Counted from the first letter of the stretch, positions 48,861 through 60,813 are shown. The stretch: 64,000 nucleotides of DNA from Ulota crispa (GCA_963920765.1 OY987243.1:34595060-34659059); one strand, 5' to 3'. Notes: generated from the sequence alone by a model not told the origin. A program made the numbers and translations.

Positions 48861-50786
48861 CTAGCTGGCAAGCTTCTTAACTATCAAACACTCCATCCAA
48901 GAGGCTATTGCTTCTCTTTTTTCTTTGGATTTGGGGGCAACGTTGATGGCTGCTACTATTGTGAGCTCTTGGACTTCTTTGTCACTATCCCAACAAGAAA
49001 GCCATGTCACTGCTTCCCAATGGGTGAGTTTTGGAGGTTTCCTGAGGTTTTTGCGCAAATTCCCTCTCAAATTTTCCAATATTAGCTCTTTAACAGCCTC
49101 AATGCCCTGAACTTGAGTTGGAAAGGTAGTCGGCGCTAGTACTTGGAGTCCTAGGATTAACCTGCACACGTCTAGAAGTAATTCTTTTTTTTGAGCAGTA
49201 GTTTCATAGACTACCGGCCATATGGTTAAGAAACTTGGGCCTTCCATATCCATTGGCTTGTTCTTTGTGTTGAAGGTTGCTTTTAGATCTGTGGGAGTGA
49301 TTGTGGACCCGAAATTGCCTAATGGATGGGTGGATGCTCTATCTTTTTCCCCAACGTGTTTTCCCAAAATTTGCTTTGAACAAGATTGGTGTCATGTTTG
49401 TGTCGGTGTCTACAAGCCTGGTTTCCATGCTTCTGATTGAAGATGACACTTGTACTGCGCGTAGGCCCTTCTTGGATGGTGGGTTATCTTTGCATGTTGT
49501 GAATGGGCCCTTCCGGCTTGGAAATTCTACCTCATTCTTGACCTCCTTTCCCTTTTCCTTATCTTTAACATGGCCCTTGTTTGTTGTTGTGTCAATGGCT
49601 GCCAGTTCTGCATTGGGGAGGGGAATGCAATGTGTTTCTAGGTTTGTGATTACTAATGCTAAGTTGACCGCTTTGCTCTGTTCCTTTCTTATGCTGTCAT
49701 GAATGTTTCTATTTGCCCAGGTCTGCCAAGGTCTTCTTCCTGCCTAGACCAGCATGAAGCCTTCCTTGTCTGTTGTAGGGGAGAGAGTTGTTGGGCCTTT
49801 TTATGGCCGGATCTAAATTTGGTCTTTTCCTCCCAAGCGAACAGTCCAATGTGGGATGTCCATATTTCCTACATCGATTACATTGCCCCGGAAGCCCTAA
49901 GTACCAAACTCTTTCTTCATATATGATTCTCTTTTTTGCTCCCTCTGGTAGTACCAAGATTCTAATGATTCCTGGGAGTTTGGATGTCTTAAAGACTACT
50001 ACGTTCACTATTGGCCCTGCAGGTCTTTTGGTACAAGTGTGCAATCCTTCCATTGAGACAACCTTCCCTACCATTTCTCCTAATCCTCTCAGCCAAGATT
50101 CTGTAAGGAGGGTGTCGTCCAAATCTGAGAATTGGAGTCTCATCGTTGATTCTATTGATTTTTGTGGAGTGGTAGAGAATCTGTCTTGCCATCTTGCAAA
50201 GGTAATAGTTTGGCCTCCCCAGTCTAAGCTGGCCTAAGCAATGTATTTCATTGCACTAGCTTCATCTGCAGGAACTCTAACCTAAACTAACCTCTAGCAA
50301 GCAAATGTAATGCAGTGAATGAATCCTTAATGTGCAATTTCAAGTACTTGTGAAGGTTAGGGTAACATGGTGGGGTGTCGGATACGTGTCTTGATACTTG
50401 GCGCTTTGCCTTTTCCATTTGCTCCTCACACAACGCCTCAAGTTGCTCGATGGCGATTTCCATAAGTGGCTTTTAGTTTGGGTCAACGAAAAAGGATTCT
50501 TTTGCTGTATCCTCAGCTGGTGGTTGTTTGTCTTGGTGGTTGTAAGCTCTTGGCGCCCCATCTAATCTCCTTTGAGGTTGGGAATTGTACGCCGCCTCCC
50601 TCCCTTGGCAAGAAGAGTAACTCTTCCATTTGTCCGATGTTGTTGGAGTGGTGATTGGGATCCTTTATTTGGTGATGACACACAAGTTGGCGGTGACGCA
50701 GGTCCAGATTCTCTAGCGGCTGTGTCAATGGGCCTTGGCAATTGCCTTCTGTAAATAGATGCGACTTTCCCGTATGAACTTGCCAT
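48861..50786 (-). pseudogene. LINE ORF1, RNA-binding protein with CCHC knuckle
   Basis: ATG at 50786 starts MASSYGKVASIYRRQLPRP. The middle part (49709-50143) has GLGEMVGKVVSMEGLHTCT and a CCHC zinc knuckle, CNRCRKYGHPTLDC, at 49841-49882, as in the ORF1 of plant L1 elements with a DUF4283-type region. The end (48861-49367) is acidic/basic with WEAVTWLSCWDSDKEVQEL. It precedes ORF2 by about 300 bases. Several frame changes and stops break it into pieces. Confidence 0.75.
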
Positions 50787-51070
50787 TTCTTGTGACTTCT
50801 AAGAGCGTGTGGGACCTCAGCCGAGGCCACTATATAGCTCCTCACTAAAGCCTTGTAGAACCATGTCAACTTTCTTGTTCTTGAGGAATTTCCTGTTCAC
50901 TTTTATCGTGGTTGCTAACTTTAGTAAACAATTTTCTGTGCCTGCTACTAAACGTGTGAGAATCTATGGATTGCTGCGCAAATAACTGTCTGAAATTGCT
51001 CTTGCACGCTCAAAATCCTAACCCTAATGGAGCTTGGAGCTTGAGCGACAAAGGAGAAGAGTTTGCATTT

Positions 51071-51317
51071 GGGACTTTATGGGTAAATAAGTTTCAAAGT
51101 TTTTAACCCCTCTTTAGTGAATGAATGCCTTTGGCACCTCCAACCTTATTTGTTGATAAATTGAAAAGCCACTGCAACTAATTTCCACTTGTCCAATTTC
51201 CTTACTTCATTTTGACTATGACTACATAAATACTAAAATATTGGGTGAAAGAATGGATGAAATCCTCAAACCCCCCTCATAAAAACGTACTAGTTTGACA
51301 ATACTTGGATAGATTTA
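51071..51317. other. LINE target-site copy, end of TTAA copy 3, short spacer
   Basis: 51071-51082 is the second copy of the 12-base LINE target site. GTAA after it is taken as the decayed right end of TTAA copy 3. TTAACCCCTCTTTAG at 51102 resembles another left end of the same class with no visible partner. Confidence 0.5.
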
Positions 51318-51940
51318 TTAACCCCTAAAGGCTTAAGTGGCCCCACAGGGTGCCAAGTGGGATTTTGGGCATGTACTTACACCTAAACTATTTTATGTGG
51401 TATTCTAAACCTTTTATAGAAGATGGGGAGTTCAAAGATTTGAGTGAATATCTAATTTTTTCTTAATTCAACATTTATTGAAGAAGTTATGCATGAATTT
51501 TTGAAAAATAGGGGAGGGTGGGCAATCTAGAGAAAAAACCAAAATTGCATTTTTTTTAAATTATAATTCAAAATAAGTTCTTTAGATTTGTATGTATGTG
51601 AGAAGCTTTGAATTATTTGATTTTGATTGATGAGATGAAAGTTATGAGGAGTTTTAGTTTGCTGGTAGGTATTGGACTCCCAAACCTCCATTTGGCTTTT
51701 GCCCCTTGTAATATTTGGTGCTTTCCTTTTTTGAGCTCTTTGTGATTTTTTTTTTTAAACTTTTTTTTCCAAGTTATAGTAGACTAAGATTCCTTGGTTT
51801 TTACCATTTGGATCTCAATTTTACATAAATCCTCCAATTTTGCCTAGTGTATATGCAAATTTCATGGCCTTACGGTATTGCAAAATTTCACAAAGTATGA
51901 TTCACACCTCCAGTTCATTTGAAAATTCTCCCACACTTAC

Positions 51941-52614
51941 TTAACCCCTAAAATTCTTTTGTGTTTAGAGGCCCAAAACTGCTTCAAAATACTAGTCCCC
52001 AAATCAAGGTCAAAATCTTCATTGAAATTTACTTTCTAACAAATCCAACCGTAGGATCCTTTGGTTGACTTGCACAGAAACATTGTCCCAAAATTTCAGA
52101 ATGAATATCCCCACCAATTGCAAGATCGATAGGCCTAAACTTCAAAATCTAGGCTTTTCTAGTCCTTCTAGAAGGTGGAGTTTTGTTTTTGAAACTTTTT
52201 AGAGAAGAACCCATATGTTGTTTTTCTTGTGCAATTTTAGCAATATGTTGGAAAATGGGGTTGAAAGCATGTATAAAGAAATTTAACCAAAAAAAATTTA
52301 GATTCATTTTTACAAAAATTGTAAAGTGAAAGGTATTGATGAATGAAAGATGTAACTCATATGCTAATAAGTTTTGGAAGAATTTGAAAATTGTTAATCC
52401 CAATGGTGAGAATGCTCTAACAGACAATTAGTACCTTTTGTTTTAAATTTCATTTGAAAATTTTCAAAATTGAGAGTAAAAGATAACTTTATATGTTTTT
52501 TCTACCTTCTTCCTACCTTCATTGCCCGCAAAAGAAAATTTCTTTTAACTCTTACCTCATTATTTGGAATTGAGTGATTCAATTTTTTTTGAGTGGGTAT
52601 CAATCTATACAGTT

Positions 52615-52679
<65 letters not shown>

Positions 52680-52882
52680 CCCAATTTGACATTGACATTG
52701 AAAAAACCTTCTAACTTTAACATTACTTATTGGAATGACATGAAATAAAGCTTCACATGTAGATTATGATGAATAGCATTCATCCTAAAAAAATCACGAA
52801 AAAATCCAAATTATGAAATCAATAGAGTTTGCCCAAGTTCTCATAAAGCCCAAAGTGGACTCCTTGGTCCTTTAGGGGTTAA
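51941..52882. mobile_element. Inner TTAA element inside copy 4
   Basis: The element at 51945-52878 (934 bases) has TTAA on both sides (51941-51944, 52879-52882). Ends are CCCCTAAAATTC and the inverse of CCCCTAAAGGACC. The interior does not match copies 1-4, so it is a different sub-family with the same terminal octamer. It holds a (TA)n run at 52616-52678. In copy 2 the matching site reads CTAA, so the outer element gained a TTAA by one change before the insertion. Confidence 0.8.
52616..52678. repeat. (TA)n microsatellite
   Basis: About 60 bases of pure TA inside the inner TTAA element. The Ile/Tyr ORF across it is not a gene. Confidence 0.95.
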
Positions 52883-53197
52883 CTTGATCTTCTACATGGA
52901 AAAATAAGTCTTAGTTTTGCATAGAGCAATTTTTTTGATATAGGAGTGGTCAAATAGTTTTGAAATTTTAAGACAACTCAGATTTTTTTTTTTTTTCACT
53001 TTAGACGTCAATATCTCACTCCTCTACATTTGAAATGAGCCGATTTTTTTCCCCACAAGTATGTCATGTGGTCTAATGCAAGTTTTTATTGTTGGATCTC
53101 CAAAAAAACTTATTTTCCTACTTTTCCTCTCATTCCCCCAAAAGTGGCAGTTTTTGGTGACTTTCACATTAAGAAGTGCTTGGGCCTTTAGAGGTTA

Positions 53198-53670
53198 ATA
53201 ATAGCTTATTAATGGATGAATGCACGTGTGGATGAATTTGCGTGTGGATGAACGCACACATGGATGATTGTATCTATTTTTTTCCCCTTATCTGCATGCA
53301 TTCTGTGGTAAATGCCATTGAAGCAATGATTATAACCAGAAAAAATCCTGGGCTAAGTTACTGCATTTTCAGAATCCGAGAAATGGCTCAAATTCGATGA
53401 CAGAGCTTCGGTCACTTTATCAGAAACTACTGTACCCCTCCAACTTTCCCTGACTTGGCATTGTTTGCATTTCCTTGGTTTGTTGTGCTTGGACAATGTG
53501 GGGTATGGACACCTATCATAGACAAAAATACTGGAATAAAACACTGGAACAGTAATATGCTTTAGGGCATCTTCAGTCAGACCAGATAAGGGTGCAATAT
53601 TTGTACATTGGAGGTGGTCTCAGAGTAACAAGAGAAAATTGTCTCTAATTTGGCAGTAAAATCAAAGGAA
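53198..53670. other. Spacer, no gene
   Basis: Contains a short imperfect tandem of (GTG)GATGAA(T)GCAC near 53210-53270. Nothing else is recognised. Confidence 0.4.
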
Positions 53671-53976
53671 AGTTTCATGGATGCCCCTGAAGTTTGCCAT
53701 ATTTCCATAGATAACCCTGCTTTTTCAGAAATATGTAAAATACTCTTGGGCAAAAAAAAATTAGGCATTTGTTTTGTTGTGCATGTCACTTCACTTCTTC
53801 CTTTGTGCGCACGCATAACAAGAAAGAAGTATTGTGCGCACAAAGACAGAAGGAAGTGACATGCATAACAAACAAACGCCTAATTTTTTTGGTCCAAAGG
53901 TATTTGTGATTTTTTTGAAAAGCAAGGGTATCCATGAAAATATTGCAAACTTCAAGGGTATCCATGAAATTTTCAC
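53671..53976. repeat. Foldback with ~142-base arms and 20-base loop
   Basis: Left arm 53671-53812 and right arm 53833-53976 are inverted copies (about 80-85% by eye) that meet at a loop (53813-53832). Landmarks are TTTCATGGATGCCCCTGAAG against the inverse of TTTCATGGATACCCTTGAAG, and CTTTGTGCGCAC at the loop. The right arm carries CAAGGGTATCCATGAAA twice. It has no coding capacity. It may be a foldback element or a long hairpin locus able to give small RNAs if transcribed. Confidence 0.75.
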
Positions 53977-54895
53977 TAAAATCAAATAGGAAGCTCATGG
54001 TCTTGGCATAGGAGCTGTCTTGGTTGACACTTAAAGAGAACTTGCAAAGCTCAGTGAGTTGGTCACCATTGGTTTGGTTGGTAACTACAATTAATTCCTT
54101 GACTATTCTATTTGCAATTCTTCCATCCCTCTTGCAATCATCTTTTCTAACCACAAGCTCCCACATCCATTACAACTCTAAGAGTATCTACACATTAGGG
54201 CAACAGACTCCTTGGAGAGGCCTTTACAAACTTGCACATGTAACATGACCCTTCTTTTGCCATTTTGGCTCTTACTTGCCCCTTGATTGAGCTTGCCCTT
54301 TGTTGTTTTGTTGGACAACTCTCCACCTAAAATTGCAAGAAAACAATTTCCCTTCTTCTAATTCACATGGTAGTTGCTAAAGGAAGAATTAGTGATATAT
54401 AGATGCTATTATGAACTTCATGTCATATGAAAAGAAAAGATGAAACAATATTGTCATTCTCATTTGCTATGCAAAAAAACAATTAATGCTTTATTAAAAG
54501 CTCCGTTGCTCAATATATTTCTACACTATATTTGTTGTTTGGTTTAGGCTCTTTTTGCAAAAGAAAATCTAGATTTCTTAGAGTGATTTCAAGGATAATT
54601 TCTTGTTGGTTTCCTACTTTCATTTTCATGCTAGATAAATATGCTTGCAATTTTCTACACCTATCTAGATCATTGCAATTTTGGGTTTCCCATAAGAAAA
54701 TGCAATTTTACTTAGGTAGAATGTTGTTTCTTCCTAGAAAAATGCCTTGAAGTCTTTTATGTTGTTCACAAGGTTTGAAACCTCCTATGGTTGCTTTGTA
54801 ATGCAACAACAATTTTTTGGTGCTCTATATGAAATTCCTTACTCTTATTTGTGCTATATATGTGACATTGTTGTGATCTTCTCTATGTGGAAATT
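53977..54895. other. AT-rich spacer, no gene
   Basis: No ORF or repeat can be supported. 54896-54913 is the 5' copy of the target duplication of the following LINE. Confidence 0.4.
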
Positions 54896-57399
54896 GTAAG
54901 AGTATCATCCAATTATGCGAAAACAAGGCTTTTGTGAAAATTTCATCAAAGGAGTATTAGCACTATACACAAATGTCTCATCCAGAGTGGTAGTCAACGG
55001 AGGGGTTGGGCCACCTTTCGACCTTACCAGATCACTGCGCCAGAGGTGCCCACTTGTGCTGTTCCCATTCATTGTTGTATTGGACTCCTTGGGCTATATG
55101 TTGAACAACCCTAGATACAATGTGGAAGGGTTCAAGCTATCGGATGGACAAGTGCTCACGGAAGCCTCATACGCTGATGACACTGCTGTCTACTTCAACG
55201 GCTCACCTAAAAATCTTGATAGAGCACAAAGCGTACTACACACCTTCTGTTTAGCATCTGGATCTAGGATCAACTGGGCCAAAACAATAGGAATCTAGGC
55301 CTTGCATGAGCAGAGAGATTTTGAATGGAGGGCAAAACTTGGACTCAGATGGGCAAAAGAAGGGGAGGGGATATGTTGCCTAGGTCCACTCATCGGAGTG
55401 CATCTAAGAAGAGATGTAAACACAATTCCACTCATGAAATCGTTGCAAGCAAAGCTCAAGTGTTATGCGGCAAAATTGCTATCAGTGGCAGGAAGAATTG
55501 TTATTAGTAACTAGATTCTACTTGAAACTTGCTGGTACATTGCTGCATGCTGCAGGCTGGACCAGAGAACAAGCGACAAGATCCGCTCTCTCATTCAAAC
55601 GTTTGTATGGACAAGAAAAGGGGAGGGCGACAGAACGGCTAACGTTAAATGGGCAATTTGCATGCTCCCACTTACAGAGAGAGGAGTCAAACTAATAGAC
55701 CCACACCTTCAAACTCAAGCGCTATTGGCCAAACTAGTTGTCAAGGGACTTACCTTAGGAGCCAAATCTTGGAAGGTTATGATGCAACACAGGTTGTAGA
55801 GATGCCAACCCGTAGGAGACGCATAATGGCAAAACTCGGTGAATAGGCTATTCTTTGCCAGAGGGGCCAAGAAAGAGAAAGATTTTGCCCTCATGAGGGC
55901 ATGCCTACGTGCATTCACACAAATAAAACACCAGCTCAATCAAGCGGAACCAAAAACGAAGTCACAAATCCTCTGGCAACCTTCTTTGGGAATCCGCAGG
56001 TATTGGAGGACGCAAGGACCCTGCTAGGGTTGGGCCCCAACATAGAGCTACACTTGTGGGCTAGAGCAAGGGTAGCCACAGTCAACGATCTTTGGTCCAA
56101 GGCTAAAGCAAATTGGCTCTAGCTCCCGGACATATTACGGAAATTCCCATAACACAGCGCAGCCAACAAGCGAGGGGCGGAAAGACGTATAAAAGCAATT
56201 TCACACATTCCATGGGATCCAAGGAGTGGAAACATCACATGGGCAAAAAGAGATTAGGCATATTATTAGCGTTGAGACTATTTCTTCTATTTTGAGGACC
56301 CAAACTCTATGGATAACACAGTCATAAAATTTCTCAAAGTAAATGGGACGGATAAGTTGGCAGGAGATTCTGACAGTCAACTGCAGCCTTACTTCCCACT
56401 ACTCCTAGCGCAAGGTGTGCTATGGGATGCTCAGGTCAAAAAGTTTATAATATGTAATCCCAAAACAAAGCCTTGGGGGAAGGAGAGGCTCTGGGCCTAC
56501 CCAGGATACGCACAAGAACAACTTATGTGGGACCCGAGCAAATGGGAATGGAAGGAGTAGGGCAAGATGCCAAAGGCTCTTTTCTTTGCATATACCTCAA
56601 AGCAAGGATATAAGGCCAAGCTTGAGACAAAGGGGGAGCGCCCTACAAGCGAGATACAAATGGAGCGTTGGGGCTTTTTGGATATCTAGATCAGACACTT
56701 TCACAGATTTTTATGGCACAAAGCACGACCACGCAAGGAAGCGACCTACATATAGATGCTACTTAACAATGGGCTTAGCACAGGAAAAAAATTAAGCTGG
56801 GCAGAGGCCTAGTACGATGTTTCATGCAGCCTGTGCCTTGAAGCACTAGAGTCACAAAAGCACCTCATATGAGACTGTCCATTTGCCAGAGAAATTTGGA
56901 GATGATACAACTTACCTGCACGAAGATGCAAGGCACTAGAAATCACAAGCTATGAACTAGCGATACTAGGTCAGTTTGACGTAAGCTGCTCAGATATGGA
57001 GTCAGAACACGTCTATATACATCAGCCATGGGATCTCCTATGTATGTTTGTGTTATGGCAGATTTGGGTCACCAAATGTGCCAAGAAATTCCAGGAGCAA
57101 GATGTGGGCGGGGAAGCTACACTCACGCGAGCGTGGGTAAGCACACTGCACGCAGGTACGGCGGTATTGCGCAACATGCATGAAGTGGTCAAAAATGCAA
57201 ATGCATTAGCAAAATTAGAGAAACTATTCTACAAGGAGTGGTCACCCGATTTTTGTGTCAAAAGGACTGGAGTATACCATTACTCAATACCCATATTGTT
57301 CACCAATTTCCATTATTGAATAAGAACCACCTTTTGGTGGTGTCCAGGGGACGTGGCCCCACAAGCCTAAAAGGCATTTAAGGTAAGAGCATCATCAAT
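54896..57399 (+). mobile_element. 5'-truncated L1-like LINE, + strand copy
   Basis: Same LINE family as the minus-strand copy, cut at its 5' side inside the reverse transcriptase. Its body is about 54914-57382, between target copies GTAAGAGTATCATCCAAT (54896-54913) and GTAAGAGCATCATCAAT (57383-57399). The 3' end GTCCAGGGGACGTGGCCCCA...AAAAGGCATTTA matches the other copy. 5' truncation with a duplication is the normal outcome of target-primed reverse transcription. Confidence 0.9.
54915..57319 (+). pseudogene. LINE ORF2 fragment: reverse transcriptase to zf-RVT
   Basis: Begins MRKQGFCENFIKGVLALYTN, with SLRQRCPLVLFPFIVVLDSL and an intact SYADD box (YADD codons 55170-55181), then SGSRINWAKT. 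The following pieces in shifting frames include LGLGPNIELHLWARARVATV (55901-56122) and a zf-RVT block near 56830-56900 (CSLCLEALESQKHLI, a stop where Trp is usual, DCPFAREIWR), and it ends in the YIHQPWDLLCMFVLWQIWVT segment (56996-57319). At least six frame changes or stops break it. Confidence 0.88.
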
Positions 57400-58229
57400 G
57401 TAAGATGGTAAATGGGACTTCAACAATACTTTTGTTGGTGGAGGTAATTTTTTTGAGAGGTGAAGGTACTTTTAAGGCTCCATTGACACAACAACAAAGT
57501 GAAACCAAGAAAAGGGTCTACAAAAATGATGTTCCCTCATTGCAAATCTGCTTGTTTTTAAATGCCCTTGGACTCTCCATGTAGTGAGTACACAACAAGT
57601 GATGATACGCCCAATGGCTTTTGCAGACCATGTTTCCCCAAGAAGGAAGCACTCTTCTTTAAAAGAAGAGCATGAACCCTTGTCAAGAGTGGGTGGAATT
57701 GACTTGAATTTCATACTTAAACTTAACAAAACAAGAAAAGGCGCACAAATACCCTATTTATTGGCCTTGATCCTATGTTTGGGTTGATGATGCCGTAAGG
57801 GATGAGTATGAGACTATGGGTGACAACCTTGTGGAGATTTTAGTACATTGTCATTGTATACCTGTCTCATTTGCTTTTCCAACTTGTACCATAAATAGTA
57901 AAACTTGGATGATGTTCTGTCCAAATTTAGTCGTACCGTTGTCTCTAGATTGGTCAGGCTGCAGTGGGTAATTGGTGCAATTATTTTGAGCAGCATAATT
58001 GCAATTCGTTGTTTGCTCAAGAATTCTGACCAAGATAAGTTAGTGTCAAAAACTCCTGTAGTTGTAATGAAGTTAAGAAAATCATAATACCGGGTGAAGC
58101 AATGACGGTATTTATGACGTCACTGTCATGGTAAAGCACATGATGTGTCCTTGAAGAAGTCAATGCTTGAGATCAAAACTTGCTGACGAATTTCAGCATC
58201 GGATAAAGGCTACGTAATCGAGAGAAAGG
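57400..58229. other. Spacer, no gene
   Basis: Short ORFs on both strands show no known domain. Nothing else is recognised. Confidence 0.4.
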
Positions 58230-59028
58230 TTAACCCCTGAGCGCACACAGCAAAATCAAGAAAATGAGGCCAAGAGGGACCATGCTCAAAAACATTGTAC
58301 TGTCCAAGTTGGAAATTTAGACCCGGGAGGATTTATTGTTGAAATAGCAAAAAAAGTGCTTGATGCACCCAACCAGAAATTTGTAAAACTTTTGATCGCA
58401 CCATTTTGTAAATTATAATAGTCAAAGTACAGTTGATTATGTGGCAATCGGCCAATTTTGAGGGGGTCCATGGCTATGGATGCAAAAATTCATGCTTTAA
58501 AGGAGGCTCCTTTTGATGAAATTTAGGCAGGAGGTGCAACTTACAAGTACCTTGCTTGCTGCCAAAGTTGGTGATGTTTTGATAATTGCAAGGTGCTTTT
58601 TTAGAAGCCCAAAGTTGCAAGGCTCCCGCAACGTGGTGGATGATAGATGGGGTATAGGTAAGGCTTTGACCTCCACAAGGGCACGGCTCCTAGTGGTACA
58701 AATGCAAAACCCTTGTCTAGTATGAGGTATACGTGCCAAAACATCTCTAACAATATGGAACCAACCATAACTGGTGGTCTCTATCCTTGCACCTAAACCC
58801 TAAACTGCATGAAATGAAGTTCTTGAGTACTATTGTCATACTTGACTTGCACAATCCGTGCTTGTATAAGTGGTGAAACCCCCATCACCCACTATGTGAC
58901 GTGAGAGTAGTACTGTATCCTATACCAAGTACAATTTCTGAGAAGTACACTTTTGATATGGACATGGTTTTGTGAAAAAGCTGAGTTTGAACAACCACAT
59001 TCTGGTTGCTAGGGCGCTCAAGGGTTAA
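58230..59028. mobile_element. TTAA element with CCC(C/T)TGAGCGC termini
   Basis: The element at 58234-59024 (791 bases) is flanked by TTAA at 58230-58233 and 59025-59028. Its ends are CCCCTGAGCGC and the inverse of CCCTTGAGCGC. It belongs to the piggyBac-like TTAA class, but the termini and interior differ from the CCCCTAAA family. A + strand ORF at 58513-58725 has no recognisable domain. Confidence 0.65.
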
Positions 59029-59615
59029 GTTTGAATCACCCAAAATCAATAAATGTTTTGATTTGATTGCCCCAATCATGTGTCAAAGACATATGATATT
59101 TTCAAGTTTAATTTTTGTTTAGGGTACACAATGCTGCTTGAATACTGTATATAAAAGTTATGAGAGGTCAAAGGTCAATAAATTAGTTTTCTAAATTTGT
59201 GTACTCCACACAACGTCCTAAAGTTGAACATTTTGATAGAAATGTTTAGTGTTTTTAGCAAGTGTTTATTTATTATTAAGATATAATGAAGCAATTGACT
59301 ATGAGTAATTACTTATCTTGGAATTACTCTACCTTAGGGAAGCACAAAAGTTCCTCATAATATGTATGATTTTTAAATGTGAAGTGGAAGTTGATCATTG
59401 CAATGTTAAAATATCTCTCTTAATTAGCACAGGATTATAATTTTGAAAACCAATCATGTTTTAATCTTCAAAGAACTTAACTTTATTTTATTTTTTGTTT
59501 ATATAGCCAATGGTTTATTGAAGATTTTGCAACTACCAATAATCTTAAGGTTTCAAACATGATGAATGAATATTGAACTTGAATGCATTCAAATTTTGAC
59601 AATGTATTCATTACC
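59029..59615. other. AT-rich spacer, no gene
   Basis: Nothing recognised. Confidence 0.4.
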
Positions 59616-59640
59616 TATATATATATATATATATATATAG

Positions 59641-59916
59641 GGAATTATTATAGCAACACCCTAAATTGCTAATGGGACACCCCCTCTAAGCATGAAATTT
59701 GATGATTTAGTGCTTTAAGTAACTCAAAAGTCCTATATTTTTAGTTTGAAATTTAAGCACACCTTTTTTTTTCTTTAGTATAGCCTTAGAATGATAAAGG
59801 TGAAATAAATCTTTTGATCCAAATTAAAAAAATCAACAAAATCAGCATTAAAAATCACATTTTCATGCTCAAAGGGGTGTCCTGTTAGCAATTTAGGGTG
59901 TTGCTATAGTAATTCC
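59641..59916. mobile_element. 276-base MITE in a TA repeat
   Basis: Long terminal inverted repeats of about 42 bases start GGAATTATTATAGCAACACC on the left and the inverse of GGAATTACTATAGCAACACC on the right. It sits in a (TA)n run (59616-59639 and 59917-59930), consistent with a TA target. The interior matches the end parts of the 1-kb relative at 19986-20979, so it is an internal-deletion derivative. Confidence 0.8.
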
Positions 59917-59930
59917 ATATATATATAGGT

Positions 59931-60813
59931 ATGGAGGGCCAAATTAAAACCTAAGGACCTTAAATTCCTCAATGTCCAAGGGGGGAAATGCTAAATTGTG
60001 AGCAGTGATTCATGAGCTGTGAGCTGTGAGAGTAATTTTTTTTGTCAAAATATTAAATTTCACCTACAAATGTGTACATAGGACCTTATAATTGCACATT
60101 ATAAACATTCTTCTCTGCTCCAAATTGATTCGTGCTCACAAAATCTTGGCTCACCACTCATAGGCTCATCGTTCTACACTCACAAAATAACTTACCTCGT
60201 CGAAGGGTTCAAAAATTAGCTCTATATTTTTAGTGCATTTGAGGATATCCCAGGCATTAGGGAGTTAAAAGTTAAATAAGTGACCTTGTCTTTCATTGGC
60301 TAGTTAGAAGAGGGTTAAAAGAAGTTATATTTTCCTTCCTATCCTAAGCTTTCAAGTCAGCTAGAAATTATAGAAATAATTTTGTTTCAATATGATAAGA
60401 TGATTTGGTATAATCTCTATTTACCATAAGTTCTTGAATCTCCTAGGTTTTAAATGTTGACATGTTATAATTTTCACCATGTATGGATATGGTCTCTTCA
60501 AAGGAAACATGATAGACAGTTAATTGTTTTGTTTATATATTACTCCATGCAATCTTATACTTAACTTTTAGTTTTTTCAAAACTAAAAAGAACTCAACTA
60601 ATCATAACCATTTAAATAGAAATTTCTAAAGTTTGTTGATATTTTTATGAGTTTCAATTATAATTTGGTTTAACCTTTGATTCATTGAGGTATTTTTTTG
60701 TAATAAATTGGCTAATTGCATCCAATTATCCTTGTTTCTACATATTAAATGTTATTTTATCTTTGGTTTTGGGAAGATTAAACATGGAGTTGTTGTTGGA
60801 AGTTTCTCTTGCC
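59931..60813. other. AT-rich spacer, no gene
   Basis: Nothing recognised as a gene or element. TTAGGGAGTTAA at 60264 resembles a right terminus of the TTAA class without a partner. Confidence 0.4.

Larger units (their letters stand above)
26111..51082 (-). mobile_element. L1-like LINE with 12-base target duplication, split by CACTA
   Basis: Non-LTR retrotransposon on the minus strand. Its body is 26123-51070, minus the 18.1-kb CACTA at 28457-46544, leaving about 6.86 kb, a normal full-length plant L1. The 12-base target duplication GGGACTTTATGG is at 26111-26122 and 51071-51082. In order from the 5' side it has ORF1 with a CCHC knuckle, an APE-type endonuclease, a reverse transcriptase and a zf-RVT region. 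The 3' end reads GTCCGGGGACGTGGCCCCC...AAAAAGGCATTTAT and matches the 3' end of the + strand copy at 54914-57382. Both ORFs carry stops and frame changes, so it is immobile. Confidence 0.9.
51318..53197. mobile_element. TTAA/CCCCTAAA element, copy 4 (outer)
   Basis: Outer element 51322-53193, with TTAA at 51318-51321 and 53194-53197 and ends CCCCTAAAGGCTTAAG / inverse of CCTCTAAAGGCCCAAG. Its left end carries GTGGGATTTTGGGCATGTAC, as in copies 1, 2 and the palindrome, and its right end CCCCCAAAAGTGGCAGTTTT, as in copy 2. It is interrupted by the inner element at 51945-52878. Without that, its two halves line up with copy 2 continuously. Confidence 0.8.
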
